A DNA stretch of 64,000 nt from positions 14,152,307 through 14,216,306 of the forward strand of contig NC_134031.1 in the NCBI RefSeq assembly GCF_964204645.1, read 5' to 3'. Numbering within the stretch: the first letter of the stretch is position 1; every line of letters begins with the position of its first letter. This stretch comes from Tubulanus polymorphus. Lineage: Eukaryota > Nemertea > Palaeonemertea > Tubulaniformes > Tubulanidae. The translations under genes were made by a program, and so were the position numbers. Under the pieces are notes generated by a model. The model made no database searches. It saw nothing but the letters and a program-made list of their open reading frames with translations, and was not told the origin of the DNA. Below are positions 11,796 to 21,722 of the stretch, piece by piece.

Positions 11796-11990
11796 TTAGA
11801 ACAAGATTGGGTTGTTGAATAGTTTAACAATGAACCACGTTGATGGAACGAGTTGAAAAGAGCTGAAATCCCCTTAGCAAAATAACAAACAACGCCCGCT
11901 GGTTCAGCGCCGCAGGTTCAAATCCTGGAGAATTATGCTAGCGCACGGAGTAGTTAATCCCAAGCCACGGCACAAAAGAAACGTTTATTT
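11796..11990 (+). repeat. SINE-like tail with pol III B box
   Basis: The 402-bp unit is followed by a segment also found at 39,900-40,110. It contains gcaggttcaaatcctggag, matching a tRNA B box (GGTTCRANTCC). The A box is not clear in this copy. Together the dispersed unit and the B box suggest a tRNA-derived SINE, but the ends are not defined. Confidence 0.4.
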
Positions 11991-12364
11991 CATAAAATCG
12001 GCAAGGAAGAGTGCCCCAAAACGTCACTTTTCTGACGCCTTGGTATTTTCTGAAGTGACATATGCATGTAATTCATGGAGGGAGGCAGGCTAAGTCAACG
12101 TCGAAGCGACCGAACCAAAAGTAGGTTATTTTATTCAAACATATATTTAGTTGGAGTTATTCCACTTAGTGTATTTAGTTTCTTCTACAAAAAATTACTA
12201 CTCACAGTCTACGATAAAATGATAATGAAATCTAATACGAGCTGAGAGCGTGTGTGAGACAGGCTCTAAAGACTAGGTCATTACCCGAACACCAAAAGTA
12301 TTAAATGGTCTGGTGTTAAACCTTTAAACGGAAAAACTCGGCATTTCCACAAGGCTCTGTGTAA

Positions 12365-12808
12365 GATAGATATTCAAAACTACTGACACCATATGCGTCC
12401 AGTTATGTTCAGCGGCAATTAGATCGAATGACTAATGTAAAAATGCTAGAAAAGATAGCGGATAACGTTGCCAAAATTGATTCTGTGTCATTGACAGATA
12501 ACTTGACTGTTAGCGACGTTAATTGTGAATGTGGTTTTATGACTTGTATGCGTCTTCCTTGTCGCCATGCCCTCGCCACCAGAAAGTTTCTTGATATGGA
12601 TGTGTTTTCCGTGGACCTTTGCAATAAGTGATGGTGGCAAAGTGAATATTTCAAGGAGCAAAGAGTGTTCGTGATGACCGATGAAAATGTAAATCCAAGT
12701 CACGATGTTATCGTCCATAATACTAGCCAGTCTCGTGTATTGAATGAGCATGAAAATTACAGAAAGGCATTTAAGGTGGTACTATGCCAGAAATTCAGCA
12801 ATTTTTAA
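12365..12808 (+). pseudogene. SWIM zinc-finger transposase remnant
   Basis: The open frame reads LLTPYASSYVQRQL, then a linker, then a SWIM-type zinc finger: CECGFMTCMRLPCRHALATR, a CxC...CxH arrangement with the family's LPCRH core. An in-frame TGA at 12,629-12,631 cuts the protein just after LCNK. The downstream WWQSEYFKEQRVF continues the same family pattern (W then aromatic residues after the finger). It resembles the C-terminal end of ZSWIM-like, MULE-derived transposases. The catalytic region upstream is absent. It is transposon debris, not a host gene. Confidence 0.7.
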
Positions 12809-12871
12809 AGAATTTTCAAAATCGAGATAGCTCATTTAGATACATTTTAATGTGTAGAATGTGCCCATAAT

Positions 12872-13234
12872 ATGAGGAGCTGTGCCCATAATATGAGTAG
12901 CACCCATAAGTTGAGTAGTTGTGAAGAAAAAATTGGTTCTGTAAGTGATAATTATGTGAACTTTCCTACTGATAACAACTTAAAACAAGTTAAAGAAGGC
13001 TTTATGTTCATTGATGTATCAATTTTAACAAACATTGTGATAAATATTGCTAGCTGCCATGATTGTTGTGCGAAAGTTGATAGTTGGGTTGACGTTGTAG
13101 ATAAGGTTTTGCTAAAAAAAATAGTGATTTCGTGTGTTGCATGTCCATGTAAACAGACTTCTTATACATTCAAATCAATTAAGATACCATCATTTCTTTC
13201 ATTGAAAGGAGTTTCAAGAATACTTTTCATCTAA
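12872..13234 (+). pseudogene. N-terminal fragment of a Mutator-like transposase
   Basis: The 120-codon frame has GFMFIDVSILTNIV, then CHDCCAKVD, then LLKKIVISCVACPC. This is the same order as the N-terminal zinc region of the Mutator-like transposases at 2.3 and 7.3 kb (IIMDLSVLSSVM, VCLECG, KCSGKKCSW). It stops there: nothing of the catalytic core follows, and the sequence turns sharply AT-rich. The first 15 codons contain a small repeat (tgcccataatatgag) and are probably not coding. Confidence 0.5.
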
Positions 13235-13316
13235 AGTTCCTTTATGATTTAAAACTGTATTAAATATGTTAGGATTTTTGATTCGATTATCTATTAGTTC
13301 AATAATTACATATGCT

Positions 13317-14075
13317 TCATTTGATTGATTGATTGATTATAGTAGTATTATCGATTTGTCTTCCATACACTAAATTTGTTGCTGAAATATAACTTTTAAT
13401 GTTAAATGATGAAAATAAGTTATCATAATTCCTTTTTCTAATATGATTTTTAGATTTTAAATGTTCTTGATAATATCTTTTGTTAATGAATGATTGATTA
13501 CACGTATCACATTTATATATTTCTTTTTCATTCTTTAATTCATCTAATTTAGTTTCTAATATGTCATCTTCATATTCTAATTTCAATTAATCTTCTAAAT
13601 GAGATTTAGTTTTATTATGTCTTGCTTTTGAGATTTATCTATATTGATTTTACATGGTGGACAGTAGTACTTCGTATTTGCTTCAATTTTAATATCAAAT
13701 TTTCTATTAAAATTGATTTAATATTATTCAAAATCTATATCATGGTGTCCTTTTTCATTCTTATCTTTATATATAAAATAGAAATCACCAGAACATAAAT
13801 CTTCACTAGATAATCTATGAAATCTATCCAGTAAATATGTTCTGAATTTATATTTATTTCCTTTTAATCCTTCATATTCTAAGTGAATAACTAATTTAAC
13901 TCCATATTTGTTAGTAATTGTTTCAATATTTGTAATTAAATATTTCTTATGTAATGTTAATTCTGTAAATTTTTTTGAATTTATAATCTACAGATTTGAC
14001 ATTTGTAGTATCTTTGATTCTATTTAAGAATTCACTGTGTATTTGTTTACTCTCCATTTTAATAACATATTTTTC
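13317..14075 (-). pseudogene. AT-rich decayed gene with C2H2-type fingers
   Basis: On the - strand a Met near 14,058 opens a frame that breaks after some 30 codons and continues in another frame to about 13,735. It then breaks again into a Cys-pair stretch (KYYCPPCKINID). It ends in the clean 89-codon frame 13,317-13,586, with a C2H2 finger (CDTCNQSF...YYQEHLKSKNH). Base composition is far more AT-rich than the neighbours, and codons are AT-ending. Such unspliced AT-rich genes with fingers occur in Polinton-like or virus-derived insertions, but nothing here proves that origin. At least three lesions make it non-functional. Confidence 0.4.
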
Positions 14076-14160
14076 ATTAAATTGATTTCATTTAATATAA
14101 TATTCATAAATTTGAATATTATTAGAGTAATAGGGAATGAGTTGTTTCATATCAAATGTT

Positions 14161-14243
14161 GAAGGGGCGAGTGAGAAAAAAATAAAAAATAAATTCGAGC
14201 ATGCGAGAATTTATTTTTTATTTTTTATTAAGCTCGACCCTTC
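14161..14243. repeat. Long AT-rich hairpin at the edge of the AT-rich block
   Basis: The arms gaaggggcgag...aaaaataaattc and gaatttatttttt...ctcgacccttc are inverted copies about 35 nt long around a gagcatgcga loop. It marks the right border of the AT-rich block. It could be an element terminus or a terminator-like structure. Confidence 0.75.
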
Positions 14244-14502
14244 GAAAAAAACATTGACATCCTGTCGCCAGAACTAGAATAGCTAAAAAAGTATGTAAAA
14301 TTACGTCAGTCGTGTAAAGAATGTCAAAGGAGACAGTCCAACGTTATAGAAAGTAAAATAAAATAGCGATATATCGGTAAAGAAAGTTTAAGTATTTTAA
14401 AATCCTAGATCCACTCCTATAATCGAGTATCCCTCCGTCTGTGTTTATGTTGTGGCTATACAAACTAAAACATGCAAGGAGAGGCATCATGTTTATTACT
14501 CA

Positions 14503-14531
14503 AGATGACACTTAAATTTTAAGTGTCATCT
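14503..14531. repeat. 29-bp near-perfect palindrome
   Basis: agatgacacttaaa is followed directly by its reverse complement, with only the central base unpaired. It may be the head-to-head junction of two element ends. No partner is identified. Confidence 0.8.
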
Positions 14532-14534
14532 ATA

Positions 14535-15330
14535 ACGTTCAGGACATTTTTGATTGTTATAGTCCCGTGATATTTTAGGGCTAACCGGAATAGCCGTTGC
14601 ACCAGCAGTTCACATAGATACCTGGTGCAAAAATAAACGATATCTCCATTAGAACCACTTACTGGTAACAGCAAGTACTTGTGGGCCTGTAGGTGATCAT
14701 AGCAAGGTGTACGCAATAAATTAGCAGAAGCCGATGACAAGTAATTAATTAAGCCTTTGCGCAGCATTCGTAGTCAATGCCCATGCGTAATTACTCCAAA
14801 AGTGATGACAGCAAAATGCGCTCTTGTGCGAGGGCTGAAAATTCTGCTACTGGTGTTTAGGCTAAGAAATAATCCCCTCTTCAAATCACCACTGATTTTA
14901 AATCCCCCTCTCTGATGCTTGAAGAAAGCAAGTTATTACCATTGTCCACCCGTAAATTAAATAATGTTTGGTATAAAACTCAACTTGGCGTATTTTGCTG
15001 TTGTTTCCGCATTTTATCATTTATTGATTGTTTCAGTTTCTCAGTTTTAGGCAAAAAAATGATACCTTGTTACCCATTCTCCGACCGAGTCACATAAATT
15101 AACGGCAAAAATCCAAAAAATAAATGCTGCCGACCGGGCCTATTACCTTCTTATTTTTATGATGCAGATAAAAACCGGCCGGGTGGGTCAATATAAGTAG
15201 TATGTACAGAGAGTCTAGAGCCAAAGTACCAAAATTCCGGAATTTAGAACGGGGGTCTTTTTGCGTTTTTCCTTCGCCGGAAATGCGTTCTAGAGCGATC
15301 TGAAAATACAACGGCAGGCATTCGTTGTGC
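14535..15330. other. No recognisable gene
   Basis: Short unassigned open frames only. The 78-codon - strand frame 15,099-15,335 directly follows the BED-like fragment by a 4-bp overlap and could be its frame-shifted or intronic continuation, but it shows no motif. Confidence 0.35.
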
Positions 15331-15331
15331 T

Positions 15332-15643
15332 TCACATCCCTCGCTGCTTATGCCGCGCGCTATCCGGGTGACGAAGAATATCTTTTTTCCCGCCACTACC
15401 GAATTTGACCTGGTCTTTACAAACGACGCAGTACGCCACGCCAGCTAAGTCTAACTTACGAATGTAGTTCGATAAGTAGTCCCCATTACTGTCCTTACAC
15501 TCTAGCCAGTGCCAGTTAAATATATTTTTTACACCGCTGTCAATTGCCTTTATATCGGCCGACTCCCGACTGACAATCTTTCCATGCGGGCTCATTTTGC
15601 AGACCGTCCCGCTTGACAGCTGCAGGCAAAAAGAAAGTTTCAA
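15332..15643 (-). CDS. BED-like zinc-finger protein fragment (transposon-type)
   Basis: The 103-codon frame holds FNWHWLECKDSNGDYLSNYI and then YCVVCKDQVKFGSGGKKDIL with RHPDSARHK. This is a C-x2-C...H-x6-H finger of the kind found at the N-terminus of hAT-like transposases and of several unassigned invertebrate proteins. It stops with no catalytic domain following on either frame. It is best read as the first exon or a fragment of a transposon gene. The 15,670-15,726 hairpin lies just upstream of its start. Confidence 0.45.
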   Translation of the reverse strand: MKLSFCLQLSSGTVCKMSPHGKIVSRESADIKAIDSGVKNIFNWHWLECKDSNGDYLSNYIRKLDLAGVAYCVVCKDQVKFGSGGKKDILRHPDSARHKQRGM

Positions 15644-15669
15644 AGCTGCGTGCCTCAGGACATAGCACG

Positions 15670-15726
15670 CACGTGGTAATAATTAAGATGATATTTATTA
15701 GATATCATCTTAATTAGTACCACGTG
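15670..15726. repeat. Hairpin with CACGTG ends
   Basis: cacgtggtaataattaagat at the left pairs with atcttaattagtaccacgtg at the right around a short AT loop, with one unpaired position. The arms are about 25 nt. It could be fused TIRs. Confidence 0.8.
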
Positions 15727-16084
15727 CATCTTCACATTGTTGGCTGTCAGCGGGACGATGTACAACGGCGCGTAAAGATAATTGACTTTTAATTGGAAAT
15801 GGCGTCACAACAGTGGCGCTCCGCCTACGCACGCACAGATACCACAACAAGCACACATATATACATTGTAGCAGAACGTCCTCGGAAACAGAGACCAAGA
15901 TAAAATAACACAGAAGCGACGACGAGTACAAGCAAACGAACGCTTTTACGGTCCGTGCCATTACTGGTCGCCGCGAAGAATTCTCACCCAATTTCCGGAA
16001 TTGACATCGGCGATCCTAAATTTCCGGAATTCCGGATTTTTCCGGAAAACTAGCATCACTGTATGTAACGATTTTACTTGTTTG

Positions 16085-16240
16085 AAATCAGATGCCGAAT
16101 AGTGTGAGGTCGGGACTCGAACCTATGACAACACTCCTGGTTTAGTATCGCCGATGTTCCAGAACCCGTAACGTCGACTGGTGTCCAGACTTCTGGATTA
16201 GTCTTGACACCTTTGCTACCAGAAATACACTCAATCATTT
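16085..16240 (-). repeat. tRNA-like (SINE-like) segment
   Basis: Read on the - strand it contains ataggttcgagtcccgacc, a good pol III B box, at about 16,105-16,125. An A-box-like tactaaaccagg lies upstream. It does not fold as a complete tRNA by eye. A - strand open frame (16,074-16,256) overlaps and is not convincing. Confidence 0.35.
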
Positions 16241-16259
16241 TGACTTTGTCACTCAATCA

Positions 16260-17335
16260 TTTTGACTTTCGAAACTCTAGTTTCATAAAGAAATTTAATA
16301 AAAATGTTTTTGAAGTTGAAATTTAAAATCAGATTCAAATTGGAAATATAAGGTAATTTATATTTGGTTCATGCTAATGATAATGATTCTTGTCTGGGAT
16401 TTGGAGATTTTTATAATTTCATTTTTTATTCATAGCATTTGATTAGTATTTTCGCCCGATTGAATCACGGCAACTTCCCATACTAATTGCATTTCTTCGA
16501 TATTTACTAAAGCTTATTCTATAGAACGCTTTGTGGCCACGGGAGAAAAAATCACGGTAGTTGGGAATGGTCTGGCTGCTAAACTAGGCAGAGTCTCTTG
16601 CTTATTGTTTCCATTCTGGCTATTTAGAAAAATAGTTGATTAGTTAACGTACCCTCGAAGATAGGAATGATCCAACATCTGGAAATCAAACTAGACCTAC
16701 AGGTATACTATAATGGTATTTGACAAACAGTAAGAACTTCTAAAAACCATATCCTGTACATCTTTTTTATCTTAAAAATTTCAGTGGAAACTGTAAAAGG
16801 CCGGCCTGATGGAAATATGTCAAGTTTCATACTTTTTTATGGATAAAAATAAAATGCTGCCTGCCTGGTCACTTATGGGCATACAGTTTTTCTCTATAGA
16901 TGAGAAACAAGGTATCATTTTTGGCCTTATATATAGGTTTCGAAAGGTTTCGAATTGTTTTACCAGTGTCCCCGTACACAATCACAGTTCGGTAATGTGC
17001 AGCAATACGCCATCTATCAAAAAAGAAGTATTTTTCGAACTGATCTGCAATTTTGCACCGTGACTGATAGTTATATTTATTTGTAGGAATCCTGCAATAA
17101 CATTCAAAATGAAGTTGATTTGACTAGCTCATCGAATTCGAGTTGCATAGAATCGACCATATCCTCACTGATAACATATGCTGATATTGTTAAAGTCATG
17201 CAAACCTCTTTGTTAGTCGCTTCTGAAGACCAGAAAGAAACTTTCCATGATGGGTTTCTGTGTAATTGTTTCTGTTTCATTCACCGAACTCGCTGTCAAA
17301 AAGGCGATTCTCGATATAAATAGTAATGGGTTTTC
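16260..17335. other. No recognisable gene
   Basis: AT-rich, with unassigned short frames (for example 16,809-17,063 on the + strand). I see no domain, TIR or tandem array. Confidence 0.4.
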
Positions 17336-17339
17336 CCCG

Positions 17340-17410
17340 CGGGATACCCGCTTTGGGAAAGGCACCTGAATCGATGCTACGAGTTCGAATCCCAATATTA
17401 AGACGTAATC
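17340..17410 (+). repeat. tRNA-like B-box segment
   Basis: cgagttcgaatcccaatatt is a B box followed by the same aatcccaatatt seen, inverted, at 49,705-49,716. The shared tail suggests one tRNA-derived SINE family in the window. The A box is unclear. Confidence 0.35.
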
Positions 17411-18240
17411 TATTATTCTTTGAAATAAATTCTTAGAATTTCTATTTATGATAGGATGTGCAGGTTTTGATTTGGTAATGATGTTAATAAAAGTTAACCT
17501 CTTGAGGTATTGTTTTCTATCTATTATTTGTGACGGATTAGTTTCGATGCTCCTCACAACCCGCCCCACCACGTGTCACTTATTCACGGACACGCGGATT
17601 GCATCATATGTAATAGGCCTACCACATGACAGAGTCCATGGCCTACCATAGAATAGTAGGGCCTACCGATCACGCTATGTGCGATGAAAGTAGTGATTGA
17701 ATAAAACAAATTTTTAATGAAATAAACATTATTTATCATAATTAATCAATAGATCAGGTGCCGCCTAAATAATTGTTTGGTTCGTGAAATTTGTACAAAA
17801 CTTTGCGACTTCGTCATGTCTTGTGACCCTGAAAATACTAGAAGAATCATCGGTAAGCTTATAAAACGGCGAGGTCAACATAGTAACAACAACTTCGGGG
17901 ATTGAAAAAAAAAACTCGAAAGAATTAATTCTTATACTGATGAGTTATACTGATGGGGAGTAGCGACCGTCATTGACACCGGTTATTTATCCATTCACTA
18001 TCAAATGTGACGAGCCCAATAAATGATTGCGCATAGATTCGGCCTCTCAGCATTTAGCACAGCAGTTCCGAGAAGTGTTAAGACCGATCAGCGCGCGCGC
18101 TATCTAAAACCGGTGCTAGTACGATCAATATCTACAGGTATATACGTGTTCAGTATTACACAGCGAGTACCAGTATGTTGATCGAGCGTCGTCGTAGCAA
18201 CGCGCTATACAGCGGCTTGAACTAGCGAGTAACGTTAATT
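17411..18240. other. No clear gene
   Basis: A short frame from 17,815 (MSCDPENTRRIIGKLIKRRG) contains an internal gtaagc that could be a splice donor. It could be a 5' exon of the downstream MULE gene, but nothing confirms it. A gcgcgcgcgc stretch lies near 18,090. Confidence 0.3.
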
Positions 18241-18244
18241 ATCT

Positions 18245-18387
18245 TTTAACCAAAATAGAGCACTTATAACCATCGGAATCAAATATAAACCAAGCTGCAC
18301 CATCTACATCAAGTAGAGAATACCTGTGTGAAATTACAGAATTGTCGGTCCACACAAACAGCTTATATCGTGTCATAAAGAAACATC

Positions 18388-18427
<40 letters not shown>

Positions 18428-18480
18428 TGACGACGATGCCATAGATGGGTTCGTCTGACGACGAAACCCATCAAAAACAA
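18245..18480 (+). mobile_element. Short hairpin-ended repeat with (ACAG)n tract
   Basis: A cagacggacagacagacag microsatellite (18,381-18,426) is followed by gacgacgatgccata and a hairpin, gatgggttcgtc against gacgaaacccatc (18,444-18,472). A tetranucleotide array placed just before a terminal hairpin is the layout I recall for pearl-type, Helentron-like non-autonomous repeats of bivalves. The left end is not defined. Confidence 0.45.
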
Positions 18481-18778
18481 CAGCAGCAGTAGCAGCATTG
18501 ACAAGGAAATTGATAAAGATGCATTTAAAAAAATAAGGCCAAATATATTCGGCTGACATCGAATGCAGCAACATCGTTATGGTCAAAATCCTCATTGATG
18601 TCCCCAACGTATGCTGACATATTGAAGGCTAAACCACAATCAAGCAGTGGGTCTAAAAGTCAACCGGAAATGGAATCTAGAGCTGTGCCAGAAAGTAAGA
18701 ATAAAGCCGATTCAGTAGTGAAACACTACCTGTATGTGTTGATCAAAGGAATAGTGAAATAATGCACACAACCAGCGA

Positions 18779-20882
18779 GTGAAATCACCCTCTAATGATT
18801 TTTCTACACATAGCTCGCTGGATGAATCGGAAATTGAGCCTATGGAACGCTCAAATGAATCAGCAGTGCGAAACGATATAGAGTCGTTGAATGATATTTC
18901 ATCACTTTCGCCATATCGCCATTCCGACATATTGAGAACAAATCCACAATCAAGCGGCGAGACTAAAAAAGAATCCGAACGGGAATCTACACCTGAAATA
19001 ACAGTAGCACCGGAAGTAAGGACACCACCTCAATATGCGGAGCAACAAAGAACTGTAAAACCCCCATCGTAGGACAAAGTTATGCGAAACCAACAGGCGT
19101 ATGTCCGCCATGAAGAAAAAATAAACGGACCTAATCGGATGACAACAATTGACGAACATGACGTTGAACCAATCAATACAAAAAACATAGAATTTAAACG
19201 GAATCCACCACGGCATAAACGTGAACGTTATACCGACTTTTATCGTCCAACGGTCTTCCATCGCTTAGACAGTGGGAATATTAAATACTGCTACTGCCAG
19301 GAACCGAACGATGGGGATCCTATGGTGGAGTGCGATTATTGTTGCAAATGGTATCACTATCGATGTCTGTTTTCAGACATTGACACGCAAAATTTTACAG
19401 ATGAAACAGCCGTATTCTGCTGTTCCAGATGCACCTCTACTTTCATTCGTGGTTCTAGCAAACGGGGCATCGAGAACATAAAAAACACATGTTGGCTAAT
19501 ATCGGCAATACAGGCATTTTTGTCAACAAGTTATGCCGGATTTCTGCGGACAATGGATGTCGAGCAACCTGTGCAACGGGTAACTGATGTTGTTCAAAGG
19601 AAAATCCTTCGGATAAAAGATCAACTGTCATGCATTATACAAATGGTTTGTACTGATACGTTTGATGAACCGTATGTGGGAAGAGAATTTATGGACACCT
19701 TGATTGAAAGTGTTAATGAACTCCTTCCTGGAGTAACTAACGCTATCATGTTTGATTGTGACGATTTTGTACGCCAAATATTGACAAAACTGCTTGTGAT
19801 GTTCGATCGCAAGGAAAAACTTTGAAGAAGAACACAGAGACTGTCGATGCCCATGTCAACATTGTGAACCACTGAGTCAGCGTGAAACAGAAGTCAGATA
19901 TGTACAAAAGATAATTAATCTGCCAAAAACGCTGATCGTAAGTATGGCCCGTTGCAGGATTAACTATGAGGACGGATCACTTTTTAAGAACATGGACCCG
20001 ATGAAGCCGTCGTCGATATTAGATATGACATCATTCATGGGTGCTGACGCACCGCAGTATGCACCTCGGTGTTACTGGTTGTCCGCAGTTATTGTGCATC
20101 GAGGTTTCGCAGCAGATAGTGGTCATTATGTAACCTATCGATTCAACCGCGATGGTACCATAACTTTATTCGGTGACAGCGCGGTCAAAATTGTTCACCC
20201 ACAATTAGCGAATGTGGATATCACTATCAATGGACAAATGTTCATATATACAATAGATAACATCCACTGTGACGGGATACCAAAAACACAGGCCGAATAT
20301 TTGAAAGAAGGTAAACAAATGGAAAACCTATCTATTTCACCACGGAAGTGCCGGTCACCAAATTCTCCTGAAACGATTCATGAATACAAAAGTCCATCGT
20401 TCGAAGATAAAACGGTAAGTAGCGTAACGATGACAGACGATGACATTCCGAGTCACAGGACATTGGAGGCGCTTTCAAATACAATAGTAGAAATTGATGC
20501 ATATGAAGCTCCGAGACCCGAACCGGCACTATTTCAGTTAAAGGTTGACGAATGGAATGAACTCATAAAAAATGCAACTGTTATAACATCAAAGAAAAAG
20601 CCAGCTCAAAGACAAAGATATCTACCACCTAGTTGGTTAAACATTTTTTATGAGTATATAAAAGAAAGCAATCCACATTGTACCATACAATTCAAGGGTC
20701 ACCGAGTACGAGCAGCAAAATCAAGAAAAAGAAATGCTCCCTTATTTACAGCAACGGGTTATTGCAGCATTGGAAAGAACGAAGAATATGTGAGGGAGTG
20801 TCCTTGTTCTATAAAACTGGTGATGAATGTTCAATTAAATTACATAGTTACATACACAGGTACACGAGAAAGGTTGCTATAG
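18779..20882 (+). pseudogene. PHD finger plus USP-type deubiquitinase module of a MULE gene
   Basis: The frame 18,779-19,825 is interrupted only by one TAG at 19,070-19,072. Numbering from Met 19,082, residues 70-117 form a C4HC3 PHD finger (YCYCQEPNDGDP, MVECDYCCKWYHYRC, CCSRC). Residues 130-150 hold the USP Cys box ENIKNTCWLISAIQ, with the catalytic Cys at 19,490. A frameshift near 19,822, at an A5 run, leads to a Cys pair region (CRCPCQHC), then LPKTLIVSMARC. The USP His box follows: YWLSAVIVHRG and SGHYVTYRF (His codon 20,124), then FGDSAVKIV. All three catalytic positions are kept. From about 20,540 a GYCSI...CPCSIKL segment looks like the zinc/DNA-binding region that precedes MULE cores. 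Deubiquitinases remove ubiquitin, and PHD fingers read histone tails. Use in transposition is an inference. Confidence 0.75.
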
Positions 20883-20915
20883 CCGTAGATATTTCAGAGC
20901 AAATGAGGAGATGAG

Positions 20916-21710
20916 ATGAAAGCACAATTACTGGATGAAAAGCACCCCAGTAAATTACAAGATAGACATACCAGTCAACTTACAAAAACACAGCTAGCTT
21001 CCGGCAATTGGTCAGGTGCAACTGTATCCAGTGATGTTTATAGAAGTATACAACATGAAGGCAGAAGAGGACTTCAAATGAATGATGATGTGTGGAAGAG
21101 TCTTCAAAATTGAAGATGGACTCGATGATGAGGACTTACCAGGATATATACATCATATTGTAATAGATCCGGCCACCATACATCTCTATTCCCACGCAGG
21201 AATTAAAGCATATCACGACCTTGCAACAAACTTTCCCATATATTATGATTTAACGGGGTCAATTAAAAGGAAGCAAAAAGATGGACCAGATTACTACTAT
21301 CATGCATTAGTTATTCATAATCCAAACGTCAAACCAAGCACTCCTTTAGCAATAGCTGAGATGATAACCCGAAGCCAAAATGCACCAACAATTATATCAT
21401 TGTTGGCAAACATCCAGCACGCTGAAAAACGAATTTACGGGTACAAAAATACGATATCGCCATGCATTATTTCAGCTGATAGAAGCGCAACATTTTTGTT
21501 AGCCTGGTCGAAAATGATTAATTCTCAAGATGTTGCAGATCACCTGCAGAGAGCGTACCGAATAGTAACCGGTGAAGCTTCAAAAGATGATTTAGGAAAA
21601 ACCATATACCATATGGGATGTTGCCACCTTATGAAGGATGCTTAAGTAATGGTGAAAAAGTACTATGTAGCAAATTATCGACTCGGCATATAGATTTTCA
21701 GCTTACTGGC
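20916..21710 (+). pseudogene. MULE transposase core of the PHD-USP element
   Basis: Two frames cover it. The frame 20,916-21,113 gives the pre-core (GNWSGATVSSDVYRSIQHEG). The frame 21,082-21,645 gives the DDE core: LPGYIHHIVIDPATIHLYS, then FPIYYDLTGSI with the first Asp at 21,247. The second Asp lies in CIISADRSATF (21,478), and GCCHLMKD stands where MULEs have CxxH. A frameshift near 21,640 carries the reading on as SNGEKVLCSKLSTRH up to the piggyBac insertion. The third acidic residue should lie beyond. The C-terminal region resumes after the insertion at 24,330. It is inactive because of several frameshifts. Confidence 0.75.
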
Positions 21711-21722
21711 AAATGTCTCTAA

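Noticed and set aside
12870-12915. Possible start region of the 120-codon frame as genuine N-terminus
   Set aside because: It consists of a short direct repeat (tgcccataatatgag) and is unlike the family.
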